Origin: Halosaccharopolyspora lacisalsi
GTDB lineage: Bacteria > Actinomycetota > Actinomycetes > Mycobacteriales > Pseudonocardiaceae
Reading direction: 5' to 3'
NCBI RefSeq assembly: GCF_014137975.1
Contig: NZ_JACGWZ010000001.1
Location: 1,240,001 to 1,304,000, forward strand
DNA length: 64,000 bases
Shown: positions 1-7,052 of the stretch, in pieces
Numbering within the stretch: position 1 is the first letter of the stretch
Layout: the number at the start of each line of letters is the position of its first letter
The notes under the pieces: generated by a model
What the model was told of the DNA's origin: nothing
What the model saw: the letters and a program-made list of their open reading frames with translations, nothing else
Databases searched by the model: none
Position numbers and translations under genes: made by a program

Positions 1-420
1 GCCCTCGTGGACAAGGCCGAGCAGGCCGGGAAGCGTGTGGTGCGCGGCCAGGCAGGTCCTGATAGCGGCGCCTTCATGGCCGCAGCCGTCGTCGAGGACG
101 CCCGCGACACCGAGCTGTTCGAGCAGGAGATCTTCGGTCCGGTCCTGGCACTGGTCACCTACGACGACGAAGACGCCGTCGTCGAAGAGGTCAACGCATG
201 GGGTGTGGGTTTGGCCGGCTACGTGTGCGGCCGGGACCTCGCCGCCGCGCAAAATCTCGCCGAGCGCCTACGGATCGGCATCGTCGGGATCAACAACGGT
301 GCCCCGAACACCCCGGAGGTCCCCTTCGGCGGCTTCGGTGCCTCCGGAATCGGCCGCGAGGGCGGCATGGACGGGTACGACGAGTTCACCGAGCTGCAGA
401 CGATCTCGATCGCACGCTGA
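1..420 (+). CDS. NAD(P)-dependent aldehyde dehydrogenase, C-terminal part (5' end outside window)
   Basis: The frame is open from the first base to a TGA at 418-420, so only the last 139 residues are visible. They carry the EIFGPVL motif and the C-terminal PFGGFGASGIGREGG motif, both hallmarks of the aldehyde dehydrogenase superfamily; the spacing resembles succinate-semialdehyde dehydrogenases of the GabD type. The catalytic cysteine lies outside the window. The enzyme oxidises an aldehyde to an acid in the cytoplasm; the substrate cannot be told from this part. A transporter gene follows 28 bp downstream, so the two are probably cotranscribed. Confidence 0.9.
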   Translation, partial: ALVDKAEQAGKRVVRGQAGPDSGAFMAAAVVEDARDTELFEQEIFGPVLALVTYDDEDAVVEEVNAWGVGLAGYVCGRDLAAAQNLAERLRIGIVGINNGAPNTPEVPFGGFGASGIGREGGMDGYDEFTELQTISIAR

Positions 421-448
421 GCGTTCCCTCCCCAGGAAAGAGACCGCC

Positions 449-1861
449 ATGGACAAAGTAGTCCTGCGCACCAAGCGTGATGTGATCACGTTCGTCAACG
501 ACCATCCCACCGGCAGCTCCCGCGGCAAGATCATCGCCCTGATCGCCCTGGGCTCCATCTTCATCGACGCCTACGACTTCACATCGCTCGCGATCGGTCT
601 GGACTCGATGAAGGCGGAGCTGAACCCGACGCCGTTCCAGGTGGGCACCACCACCTCGGCAATGGCGGTCGGCGCTCTCCTGGGCGCAATCTTCGGCGGG
701 TACCTCGTCGACAAACTCGGCCGCTACAAGCTGCTGATCCTCGATCTGGTGCTCTTCGTCGTCGCAGCGATCGGCGCTGCCCTATCTCCCTCCATCGAGA
801 TGCTGATCTTCTGGCGCTTCCTGCTGGGGCTGGGCGTGGGCCTCGACATGCCGGCGGCGCTGAGCCTGGTCGCGGAGTTCACCCGCAACAGGGACAAGGG
901 CAAGTTCGTCAACCTCTGGCAGCCCATGTGGTACGCCGCGACGATCACCTCCGCAGCCCTGGTGCTGCCGCTGGTGTTCCTCGGTATGGAGGAGCACATG
1001 TGGCGCTGGGCCGTCGGCTTCGGCGCCGTCCCCGCGCTGGTCATCCTGGTCCTACGCTTCCTCTTCGCCGATGAGAGCCCCATGTGGGCGGCGCACAATC
1101 TCGGCATGGGAGAGGCGGTGAAGATCCTCCGCAAGAACTTCCCTTCCACGGAGTTCGTGATCGAGGACGGCGAGGTGGAATCGGAGACCGACACCCGTAT
1201 CAGCCGCATCTTCGAGCGCGGATACCGACTCCGCTCCCTCGTCGTCGCGGTGGTTAGCGGCTTCCAGGCGGCCCAGTACTTTGCGGTCGGGTTCTACCTG
1301 CCCGTGATCGTGGGGCTGATCTTCGGCCAGGACGTCGTCGCCATCGTGATCGGCACGATCCTGCTGAACGTGTTCGGCCTTTTGGGCGGTGGCATCCAGC
1401 CGTTCCTCACGCATCGCTTTGGCGGACGAGTGCTCACCCTGATCGGCAGTGCGATCTGCGTTCTCGCACTGATCGCCGTCGGCATGGTCGAGGTGGAGTC
1501 CGCTCCATACCTCGCCGCGATCCTGATGGGTGCGTTCATCTTCGGCCACTCCTTCGGTCCGGGCTCGCAGGGCAAGACGATGGCGACGCTGTCGTACCCC
1601 ACCGATCTGCGCGGCACCGGAACCGGCTGGGCCGAGGCCTGCAGTCGCGTGGGATCCATCGCGGGCTTCTATGTGTTCCCGCTGGTGGTGGCTGCGGTGG
1701 GTCTGTCCCAGACGATGATCTTCCTCGCAGCCGTTCCGCTGATTATCTTCGTGACCGTGCTGGTCGCCCGCTGGGACCCGAAGGATGTCGACATCGAGGC
1801 CGGGTCCGTCGGTCCGGCCGCCGGATCGGCGAGTCCGGCGCTCGCACCACGGCAGCCCTAG
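449..1861 (+). CDS. MFS transporter, sugar/aromatic-acid symporter-like
   Basis: A 470-residue protein with about twelve hydrophobic segments. The first loop carries the MFS signature GGYLVDKLGRYK and the second half FLTHRFGGRVLT. The N-terminus (IFIDAYDFTSLAIG) resembles proton symporters for organic acids or polyols. The ATG at 449 was chosen because AGGAAAG lies 9 bases upstream and the start falls just after the aldehyde dehydrogenase stop; a longer reading of the same frame only overlaps that gene. The context suggests uptake of the compound whose aldehyde is oxidised by the upstream enzyme. The substrate is inference. Confidence 0.88.
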   Translation: MDKVVLRTKRDVITFVNDHPTGSSRGKIIALIALGSIFIDAYDFTSLAIGLDSMKAELNPTPFQVGTTTSAMAVGALLGAIFGGYLVDKLGRYKLLILDLVLFVVAAIGAALSPSIEMLIFWRFLLGLGVGLDMPAALSLVAEFTRNRDKGKFVNLWQPMWYAATITSAALVLPLVFLGMEEHMWRWAVGFGAVPALVILVLRFLFADESPMWAAHNLGMGEAVKILRKNFPSTEFVIEDGEVESETDTRISRIFERGYRLRSLVVAVVSGFQAAQYFAVGFYLPVIVGLIFGQDVVAIVIGTILLNVFGLLGGGIQPFLTHRFGGRVLTLIGSAICVLALIAVGMVEVESAPYLAAILMGAFIFGHSFGPGSQGKTMATLSYPTDLRGTGTGWAEACSRVGSIAGFYVFPLVVAAVGLSQTMIFLAAVPLIIFVTVLVARWDPKDVDIEAGSVGPAAGSASPALAPRQP

Positions 1862-1872
1862 CCGCATCCCAT

Positions 1873-1911
1873 GGCCCCGCCGCATCCCCTGGACGGGTAG
1901 GCGGCGGGGCC
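1873..1911 (+). terminator. hairpin terminator after the MFS gene
   Basis: GGCCCCGCCGC at 1873-1883 is the exact reverse complement of 1901-1911, an 11-bp GC stem with a 17-nt loop, starting 12 bases after the transporter stop. There is no T-tract, as is common for actinomycete terminators. Confidence 0.7.
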
Positions 1912-2107
1912 CATCCGCACTGGCGGACCACTGCTTTCCCAAGGCGAACAGGCTCATCCGCTACCGCTGAGTCTTGTCCGGGATCCATGAGCACCAGCTC
2001 GTGCTCGGGGCCGAGGAACATCGGACCGACGAGTGGCGCTTGTAGGGGTAGCGGTAGTTTTCGCGCAAGATCCAACGATGGGATCGTGGTCTGATTGACT
2101 GGGGTGT

Positions 2108-2207
2108 GTGGCGACTCGGGTGTTTTCGCAGGCAGAGCTGGACCAGCTGCGACGGTTTCCGGAGACGATCACGGATGAGGAGCTGGTCCGGTATTTCACG
2201 CTGACGT
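2108..2207 (+). pseudogene. Tn3-family transposase, 5' fragment (DUF4158 part)
   Basis: From the GTG at 2108 about 33 codons read as the N-terminus of a Tn3-family transposase (FSQAELDQLRRFPETITDEE, then YFTLT). This part is DUF4158-like and differs from the tnpA at 14020. The reading stops making sense at about 2208, exactly where the inverted-repeat-flanked element begins. A GGGG-starting sequence at 2045-2082 may be the terminal repeat of this transposon. The rest of the gene is not found on the far side of the insertion, so it was lost. Confidence 0.6.
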
Positions 2208-2370
2208 GGACCTGTACTCCTGAAGCTGACCTGAGCCGCGAAGTAGTGGAAAGTTGGTGGTCAGCGTGCTTGCCCGTTCGGGTCTCGGTGCAGGGTGCGG
2301 TAGGGGGAACGCCGGAGTACGTCGGCTCAGCACACCACAGCGCTGCGGCCGAGGGCGGACTGGGAGATCC

Positions 2371-3234
2371 TCAGCGGCTGGTCCGTAGTATGCGGCTCGC
2401 GCGCAGTGCCTGGGGCGGTTCGCCCTCGAATTCCGCGGATCCGTCGAGGTAGCCGGCGATGAGTTCTGCGGCGGAGTGGTCTTCGACGTCGGTGAAGCCG
2501 AGGGAGCGCAACTGTGCTGCGATGCCGTCGGGGGTGAAGTAGCTGAACCAGGGTTCGCCGGCAGCGGCCACTCGATTCGCGCGCTCCCGCAGCTGCGCAC
2601 GCTCCTCCTCGGTGTCCGCCGGCTGCAGGTAATCGAAAACGACCTCGACCGGCTGGGCCTGACCGGCGATGTATTCGAGGGTGGTGTGAGCGGCATCCGG
2701 GGTCAGGTAGAAGACGACACCAAGCCACACGAACACGGCCGGTTCGGCCCGGAGGAATCCGGCGGACTCCAGTTCCGTTGCCAGCCCGTGGGTTTCGAAG
2801 TCGACCGGCACGAACGTCACCGTCTCGGGGCGTTCGATGCTGGCCGCAGCGAGACGTTGACGTTTCCAGGCTTGGGTAGCCGGATGGTCAACCTCGAACA
2901 CACGCAGACCAGGGTGCGGATTGCGGTAGGCGAAGGTGTCCACGCCCGCGCCGAGGACCACGACCTGCCGCACACCCGCAGACACGGCCGCGGCCACGCG
3001 GTCCTCGGCGAAGCGGGCACGAGCAGCGAAGAACAGGCGGCGCGGCCGATAGCTGGCACCGCTACCGGGGCGGTCCTCCGTGGGCTCGACGAATGCGGAC
3101 AGTTCATCGGCGGTGACACCGAGCAGACGCGCCGCGAGCGGGTCGGTGAGGATGAGTGGCCGGTCGGCGATCTGGTGATAAGCACGGGCATAAGCGGTCG
3201 CGAGCGCTGTCCGGCTGGGCCCCTCGTTGTCCAT
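2371..3234 (-). CDS. Class I SAM-dependent methyltransferase, TIGR00027 family
   Basis: A 287-residue protein from the ATG at 3234; a GTG at 3258 would add eight residues. It shows the family pattern: LTDPLAARLLG near the N-terminus, the SAM-binding VVVLGAGVDTFAYR with FEVDHPATQAWKR some 20 residues later, and VWLGVVFYLTPDA in the middle. Such proteins are abundant in mycobacteria and other actinomycetes and are related to leucine carboxyl methyltransferases; their substrates are mostly unknown. It lies inside the inverted-repeat-flanked element and runs towards its left end, divergent from the recombinase gene, so it looks like cargo. Confidence 0.85.
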   Translation of the reverse strand: MDNEGPSRTALATAYARAYHQIADRPLILTDPLAARLLGVTADELSAFVEPTEDRPGSGASYRPRRLFFAARARFAEDRVAAAVSAGVRQVVVLGAGVDTFAYRNPHPGLRVFEVDHPATQAWKRQRLAAASIERPETVTFVPVDFETHGLATELESAGFLRAEPAVFVWLGVVFYLTPDAAHTTLEYIAGQAQPVEVVFDYLQPADTEEERAQLRERANRVAAAGEPWFSYFTPDGIAAQLRSLGFTDVEDHSAAELIAGYLDGSAEFEGEPPQALRASRILRTSR

Positions 3235-3350
3235 GCTCACGAATCTACTCACGAACACGACACGAGCATCATGAACTCAGCACGTTACCTACGCCAGGTA
3301 ATAGCGTTTATCTGGGGCAGTGGTGATCGCGGCCAGGGGAAACCCCCTCG

Positions 3351-4364
3351 GTGGCGCACACCGACGATGACTCGTTATCTGGAATAGCGAGGGGTCGCTT
3401 GGGAAGCGTGACCGCGTTCCGCTCGTCCGACTCGGACTCGGCCGGGGTTCCCCCGGTGCGCGCCGCGCTGGATAGCTTCGCTCACCAGTTGCGCAACACC
3501 CGCCAGCAGTCCGGGCACTACACCAGTGAGCACACCGTGCGTAGCTACCGCTCGACCTGGCGGGTCCTCGTTCCGGAGGAGACCACCCCGGTGTCCGAGC
3601 TCGACGGCGTCGAGCTGGCCACCCGGTTTCGTCGGCAGTGGGGGCGGAGTTCGCCGACGACGTGGAACGCCAAGCGCGCCGCGGTGCGCGCCTTCACCGT
3701 CTTCGCCTGCCAGCGGGGGTGGCTCGACGAGGACCTGGCGGCCGGGCTCTGCCGGCAGCCGCAGCCGGACTCGACCGACCGCGCCCGCGGCCGCTACGAC
3801 CTCGACCGGCTGCTGCGCGACAAGCGCCACCCGCTGCGGGAGCGCACCCTGTGGCGGCTGCTGTATGCGACCTTCGCCCGCGCCGACGAGATCCTCGCAC
3901 TCAACGTCGAGGACCTGGACCTGCGCAACCGGCATGCCTGGATCACCCGCAAGGGCGGCGACCGCGACCGGGTGGCCTGGGACTCCACCACCGCGCGCCT
4001 GCTGTCGCGCCTGATCGGGCAACGCAGCCACGGCCCGGTGTTTCTGACCCACCGCTCCGCCAAGGGCGCCGGCCGCGGCGAAGTCGACGCGGCCGATCTG
4101 GACCCCGAAACCGGACGCGGCCGGCTGAGCTACAACGCCGCGCTGAAACTCTTCAAAGAGGCTACGGGCGGGTGGACGTTCCACGACCTGCGCCACTCCC
4201 GACTCACCCACGCCGCCGAGGACGGCGTACCGACCACCGTCCTGCGCGCCAAGTCCGGACACCGCGACCTGCGCAGCCTCAGCCGCTACGCCAAGCCCTC
4301 CGTCGAGGACGCACAACGCCAAGTCGACCAAGCACGCGAGCACCGGAACGGAAAAACACGATGA
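3351..4364 (+). CDS. Tyrosine recombinase / site-specific integrase
   Basis: A 337-residue phage-type integrase. The N-terminal half (about 1-130) has a SAM-like core-binding domain. The catalytic residues are all visible: Arg in ATFARADEIL, Lys in WITRKGGDRD, His-x-x-Arg in FHDLRHSRLTH, His in AKSGHRDLR and the nucleophile Tyr in LSRYAKPS. The GTG at 3351 gives the longest fit; the GTG at 3408 is an alternative. Its stop overlaps the next start as ATGA. It probably moves the 2211-5033 element. A decayed relative lies at 27260-28342. Confidence 0.88.
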   Translation: MAHTDDDSLSGIARGRLGSVTAFRSSDSDSAGVPPVRAALDSFAHQLRNTRQQSGHYTSEHTVRSYRSTWRVLVPEETTPVSELDGVELATRFRRQWGRSSPTTWNAKRAAVRAFTVFACQRGWLDEDLAAGLCRQPQPDSTDRARGRYDLDRLLRDKRHPLRERTLWRLLYATFARADEILALNVEDLDLRNRHAWITRKGGDRDRVAWDSTTARLLSRLIGQRSHGPVFLTHRSAKGAGRGEVDAADLDPETGRGRLSYNAALKLFKEATGGWTFHDLRHSRLTHAAEDGVPTTVLRAKSGHRDLRSLSRYAKPSVEDAQRQVDQAREHRNGKTR

Positions 4365-4633
4365 TCGCGGCGAGCACCGACCATCGCCCCACCCGAGAGG
4401 ACACGACCACGCACGTGCTCATCCCCGACGACGAGGACCTCCTCGGCCCGTGGCAACAAGCCGAGGACCTGCTGCGGTGACTGCACACCGACACCGCCGA
4501 GGACGAGGTCGAGCCGTGGCTGCTGCCCGTACCACTGGCCGACGCGGTGGCCCTGCGGGCCCTGGAGCGCATCTGGGACGCCCTGCGCACCGAGCTGGAC
4601 GCCGTCCCCGGGGTGGGAACGGAATACGTCTGA
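4361..4633 (+). pseudogene. Small hypothetical gene interrupted by an in-frame TGA
   Basis: The ATG at 4361 overlaps the integrase stop as ATGA, so translation is probably coupled. The frame runs MIAASTDHRPTRED to TGA at 4478-4480, then stays open and codon-biased for 50 more codons (AEDEVEPWLLPVPLADAV) to a stop at 4631-4633. The downstream half looks like real coding sequence, so I read this as one acidic protein of about 90 residues with a nonsense mutation; a 39-residue product is the alternative. The first 70 bases recur at 25788-25857. Function unknown. Confidence 0.5.
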
Positions 4634-5201
4634 AACTGACATCGCGGGGCTCGCGAGGTGCGGCACTGCTGGGCTGACCAGCACGAACCGGTTTCCGGGT
4701 TTCTCGGCTTCGCTCATATCGCTGATTCAGCCAGGAACGCGGCTGACTCGTCCAACGCATTCCGGCAACCGCATAGGAGCAAGCTTGGACCAACCGCACC
4801 CAATGGTCACGGTAAGTAACCACCTGCCCTATCCGCTCCCGGGAATACAGGTCACTCCAATACAAGAGCTCACCAGTCCCAGACCCCCGCCCCCGGCGGC
4901 AGGCGGGTTGCCCATGGTGGGCAGCCTCCCCGGCGGGAAACCCTGCTCACTACCGCAGCGCAACAACCTCCAAGGTCCGATGACCACCAACTTCCCGCTA
5001 CTTTGCGGATCAGGGCAGCTTCGGGAGTACAGGGCCGCCGAGCAGCGTGAACGCGACCAGGCCCTGCAGCCCGCCCAAGCCGGACTTGCTCGAACACAGC
5101 AGGGCATCGGCGAGCTCGATCCGTCGGCGCAGCCGGAGGTCGCGCTCGAGCTCGACGAGCATCAGGTCGAGCCCGGTGACGACGAACTCCGTTGATCATT
5201 C
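4634..5201. other. Non-coding interval with element end
   Basis: No convincing gene. It holds the right inverted repeat of the flanking element (4981-5033) and a solitary Tn3-like end (4850-4887). On the minus strand 5034-5200 reads without stops (LDLMLVELERDLRLRRRIEL) and could be the tail of a lost gene, but no start or family is seen. Confidence 0.4.
4850..4887 (-). repeat. Solitary Tn3-like 38-bp end
   Basis: The reverse complement begins GGGGTCTGGGACTGG and then GAGCTCTT, closely matching the solitary end at 26130-26167 (GGGGTCTGGGGCTGG, GGCTCTT). Both point the same way. No partner end is visible near either copy. Confidence 0.35.
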
Positions 5202-5474
5202 GTGTCGGTTCCGTCCGACACGCTCACCCCCGAACCTGTCCGCATCGACACACACAAGGGAGCAGGCTTGCCCGCACCGCACACCGCGAACGTCAGTGTT
5301 GAGCACATCCGTGAGGGGTTGCGCATCGAGTGCGATGCCACCGTCGCCGGGCTGGTGGCCGAGGCGGTCCAGCTGTACACGCTGGAATCCGGCAGCGATC
5401 AACTCGCCGACCTGGCTCACCAACTCGGCGAGGCCACCGGCACCGACGTGACCGTAGCCGGGCTCGCTCCGTAA
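5202..5474 (+). CDS. Small hypothetical protein
   Basis: A 90-residue ORF from a GTG at 5202. It is predicted soluble and acidic, with a central stretch (VEHIREGLRIECDATVAGLV) followed by EAVQLYTLESGSDQLADLAHQ, likely alpha-helical. It has no motif I recognise. Codon usage fits the neighbourhood. It stands in front of two further unknown genes on the same strand and outside the 2211-5033 element. Function unknown. Confidence 0.45.
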   Translation: MSVPSDTLTPEPVRIDTHKGAGLPAPHTANVSVEHIREGLRIECDATVAGLVAEAVQLYTLESGSDQLADLAHQLGEATGTDVTVAGLAP

Positions 5475-5552
5475 GTCCTTGTGGCAGCAGAAGGGGCAGC
5501 CAGAGTGGTGTTGTGGCCCTGAGTGGTCGGGTGGTCACCGTAGGATGATCGC

Positions 5553-6002
5553 GTGATCACTCCCGCGAGCATGCCCAGCCACCGGCCAGGACAGCATGAG
5601 CCGGTCTTTGTGGACCAGGCCACCGGTGAGACCGGCATTATGCTGCAGCGCGCCGACGCGGTGTTTTGCTTCCATCCGCACACCGGTGGCCCGCCACGGC
5701 CGATCCTGCAACCCGGTCGATATCGCCGCGCCGACACCACCACCGACACACGGCGAGGCCAGCCCCGGCGCCGCCGGGCGGGCCGCGCACGCGCCAGCCG
5801 AGACGACCGCTCCGGCGAGGCGGTGCCCGAGCCGGGTGAATCGGGCCGGTGGTGCCCGTCGGGGCACGGGGCGGTCTCGAAGGTCAGGTGCCCGCCCGGC
5901 GGCCGTCTCGTGACAGCGTGCCAGTATCGGCGGCCACCGGGCCGGGTAGGGGCGTGGGTAGCAATGGAATCGTGCGTGGCGCTACGGCGTCCAGTTTGCT
6001 GA
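5553..6002 (+). CDS. Hypothetical protein
   Basis: An open frame of 149 codons from a GTG at 5553. The first 65 residues (EPVFVDQATGETGIMLQRAD, then FCFHPHTGG) look protein-like; the rest is rich in Arg, Gly and Pro and may be read-through noise. No family recognised. The real product may be shorter or frameshifted. Confidence 0.3.
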   Translation: MITPASMPSHRPGQHEPVFVDQATGETGIMLQRADAVFCFHPHTGGPPRPILQPGRYRRADTTTDTRRGQPRRRRAGRARASRDDRSGEAVPEPGESGRWCPSGHGAVSKVRCPPGGRLVTACQYRRPPGRVGAWVAMESCVALRRPVC

Positions 6003-6026
6003 ACACCCGTGGGATGCTGCTCTCGC

Positions 6027-6443
6027 GTGGCGATCAACGAACGGGTCGAGGCCGGACGGCGGGAACGTCGGGTGTTGCGGGTGGCGTGGCGATGGGACCA
6101 GGCCGAGCGTGAGCGCGCGTGGGCGCTGGCTTCGGCGCGTGCCGAGGGAGTGTCGGTCCGAACGTTGGCGAGGGCGGCGGGATTGTCGCCGTCGCGGGTG
6201 CATCAGCTTGTCACCGCCGTCGACCTGGCCGAAGCCGAGACCGCGCGGGCCGAGTTGCGAGCGGCGGACTGGCCCTGCCCGGAAAACCCGGACGAGGAGG
6301 ATGACCCTGAATTGACCGGCCGGGATGCGGTGGCCGACCGGCTCTGCGACGAGGTGGCCTGGCTGGTCCAGTTGGACACCGGTCGCTACCCACCGGGGGT
6401 GAACCCGGGGTGTGAGGAACATCGGAACGACAGACAGCGCTAA
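6027..6443 (+). CDS. Helix-turn-helix protein, 3' end supplied by a Tn3-type repeat
   Basis: A 138-residue protein from the GTG at 6027 (VAINERVEAGRRERRVLRVA). The segment GVSVRTLARAAGLSPSRVHQ is a clear sigma-region-4-like helix-turn-helix; an acidic tail follows. The reading frame enters the 38-bp repeat at 6407, so its last 12 residues and the stop at 6441-6443 belong to the miniature element. The natural C-terminus was therefore lost. It may still bind DNA; targets unknown. Confidence 0.55.
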   Translation: MAINERVEAGRRERRVLRVAWRWDQAERERAWALASARAEGVSVRTLARAAGLSPSRVHQLVTAVDLAEAETARAELRAADWPCPENPDEEDDPELTGRDAVADRLCDEVAWLVQLDTGRYPPGVNPGCEEHRNDRQR

Positions 6444-6827
6444 GGCTGTCGATGCAGGTCACCGTGCTGATTCGGTGGCGCCGCGACCCGGTGTCGTCTC
6501 GCCTGATGCGAGTTTCCCGCATCGGATGTGGTCGTGCCTATCGCAGATGAGCACGCCGTGTCGGCCTGTCCGTCCGAGTCGTCCACGCTGGCCAGTGAAG
6601 TGCGGGTCGGGATGTACCGCAGATAGTCCGGGGCTATCTGCGGAACCCCCGAACGTGTCCTCGCACCTCCGACACGCACCTCGCTGACCAGCAGCATCAA
6701 CGCTTAGCGCCAGTTTTCGTTCCGATGTTCCTCAGGCCCCGGAACAAGATCGTCAACGAAAGAAAAAGCAGCACACAGCTTGATCAGAGCTTAGCGCTGT
6801 CTGTCGTTCGGATGTTCCTCAAGCCCC
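6407..6827. mobile_element. Miniature element with Tn3-family 38-bp ends
   Basis: A 38-bp sequence starting GGGGTGTGAGGAACATCGG and ending GCGCTAAG at 6407-6444 recurs inverted at 6790-6827 with three mismatches, giving a 421-bp element without a transposase. A third copy (start GGGGCCTGAGG, end GCGCTAAG) lies inverted at 6703-6740, so the element was built in two steps. The 38-bp length and the GGGG...TAAG pattern are typical of Tn3-family ends. It encodes nothing I can support. Confidence 0.75.
6445..6643 (+). repeat. 199-bp block, copy 1 (copy 2 at 56243-56441)
   Basis: Begins GGCTGTCGATGCAGGTCACC just inside the 6407 repeat and is almost identical to 56243-56441, where it lies next to another Tn3-type end and a resolvase fragment. 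It ends in a hairpin, CCGCAGATAG at 6617-6626 pairing with CTATCTGCGG at 6634-6643. It may contain a resolution site, which is inference. Confidence 0.7.
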
Positions 6828-7052
6828 TGCCCGTGCACATCGCCACGACCGTGAGGCCTATGCGAACGCCAAGCAGGCGTTCGTCCGCCGTGTGCTCGAG
6901 CGGAACTCGTAACCGGCCCACCCACCCGATAGGGGATCCCCAGCTGAGACGGCTGTTCGGTGTAGAAGCCAGCTTCCTGTACCGCGATGAGTTCGGGCCA
7001 GTTGCGGAGTCGGTACCGGATGAGTGACGTTCCTGCGGGGAGAGGAGCAGAG

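Larger units (their letters stand above)
2211..5033. mobile_element. Inverted-repeat-flanked element with methyltransferase and tyrosine recombinase
   Basis: About 53 bases at 2211-2263, beginning CCTGTACTCC and ending GTTGGTGGTCA, recur as the reverse complement at 4981-5033 with roughly eight mismatches. Between them lie the methyltransferase (minus strand), the tyrosine recombinase and a small broken ORF. The left end interrupts a Tn3 transposase fragment. The ends do not start with the GGGG of Tn3 elements. A partial third copy of the end, CTCCTGAAGCTGTCCTGAGG-like, lies at about 21647-21670. I do not recognise the family; boundaries are inferred from the repeats only. Confidence 0.55.

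Noticed and set aside
35-448. Upstream extension of the MFS frame (a 608-codon reading).
   Set aside because: It overlaps the aldehyde dehydrogenase gene, is Arg/Ser-rich noise, and the ATG at 449 has a good ribosome binding site.
2476-3387. Plus-strand frame of 303 codons.
   Set aside because: Antisense to the TIGR00027 methyltransferase, which has clear SAM-binding motifs.
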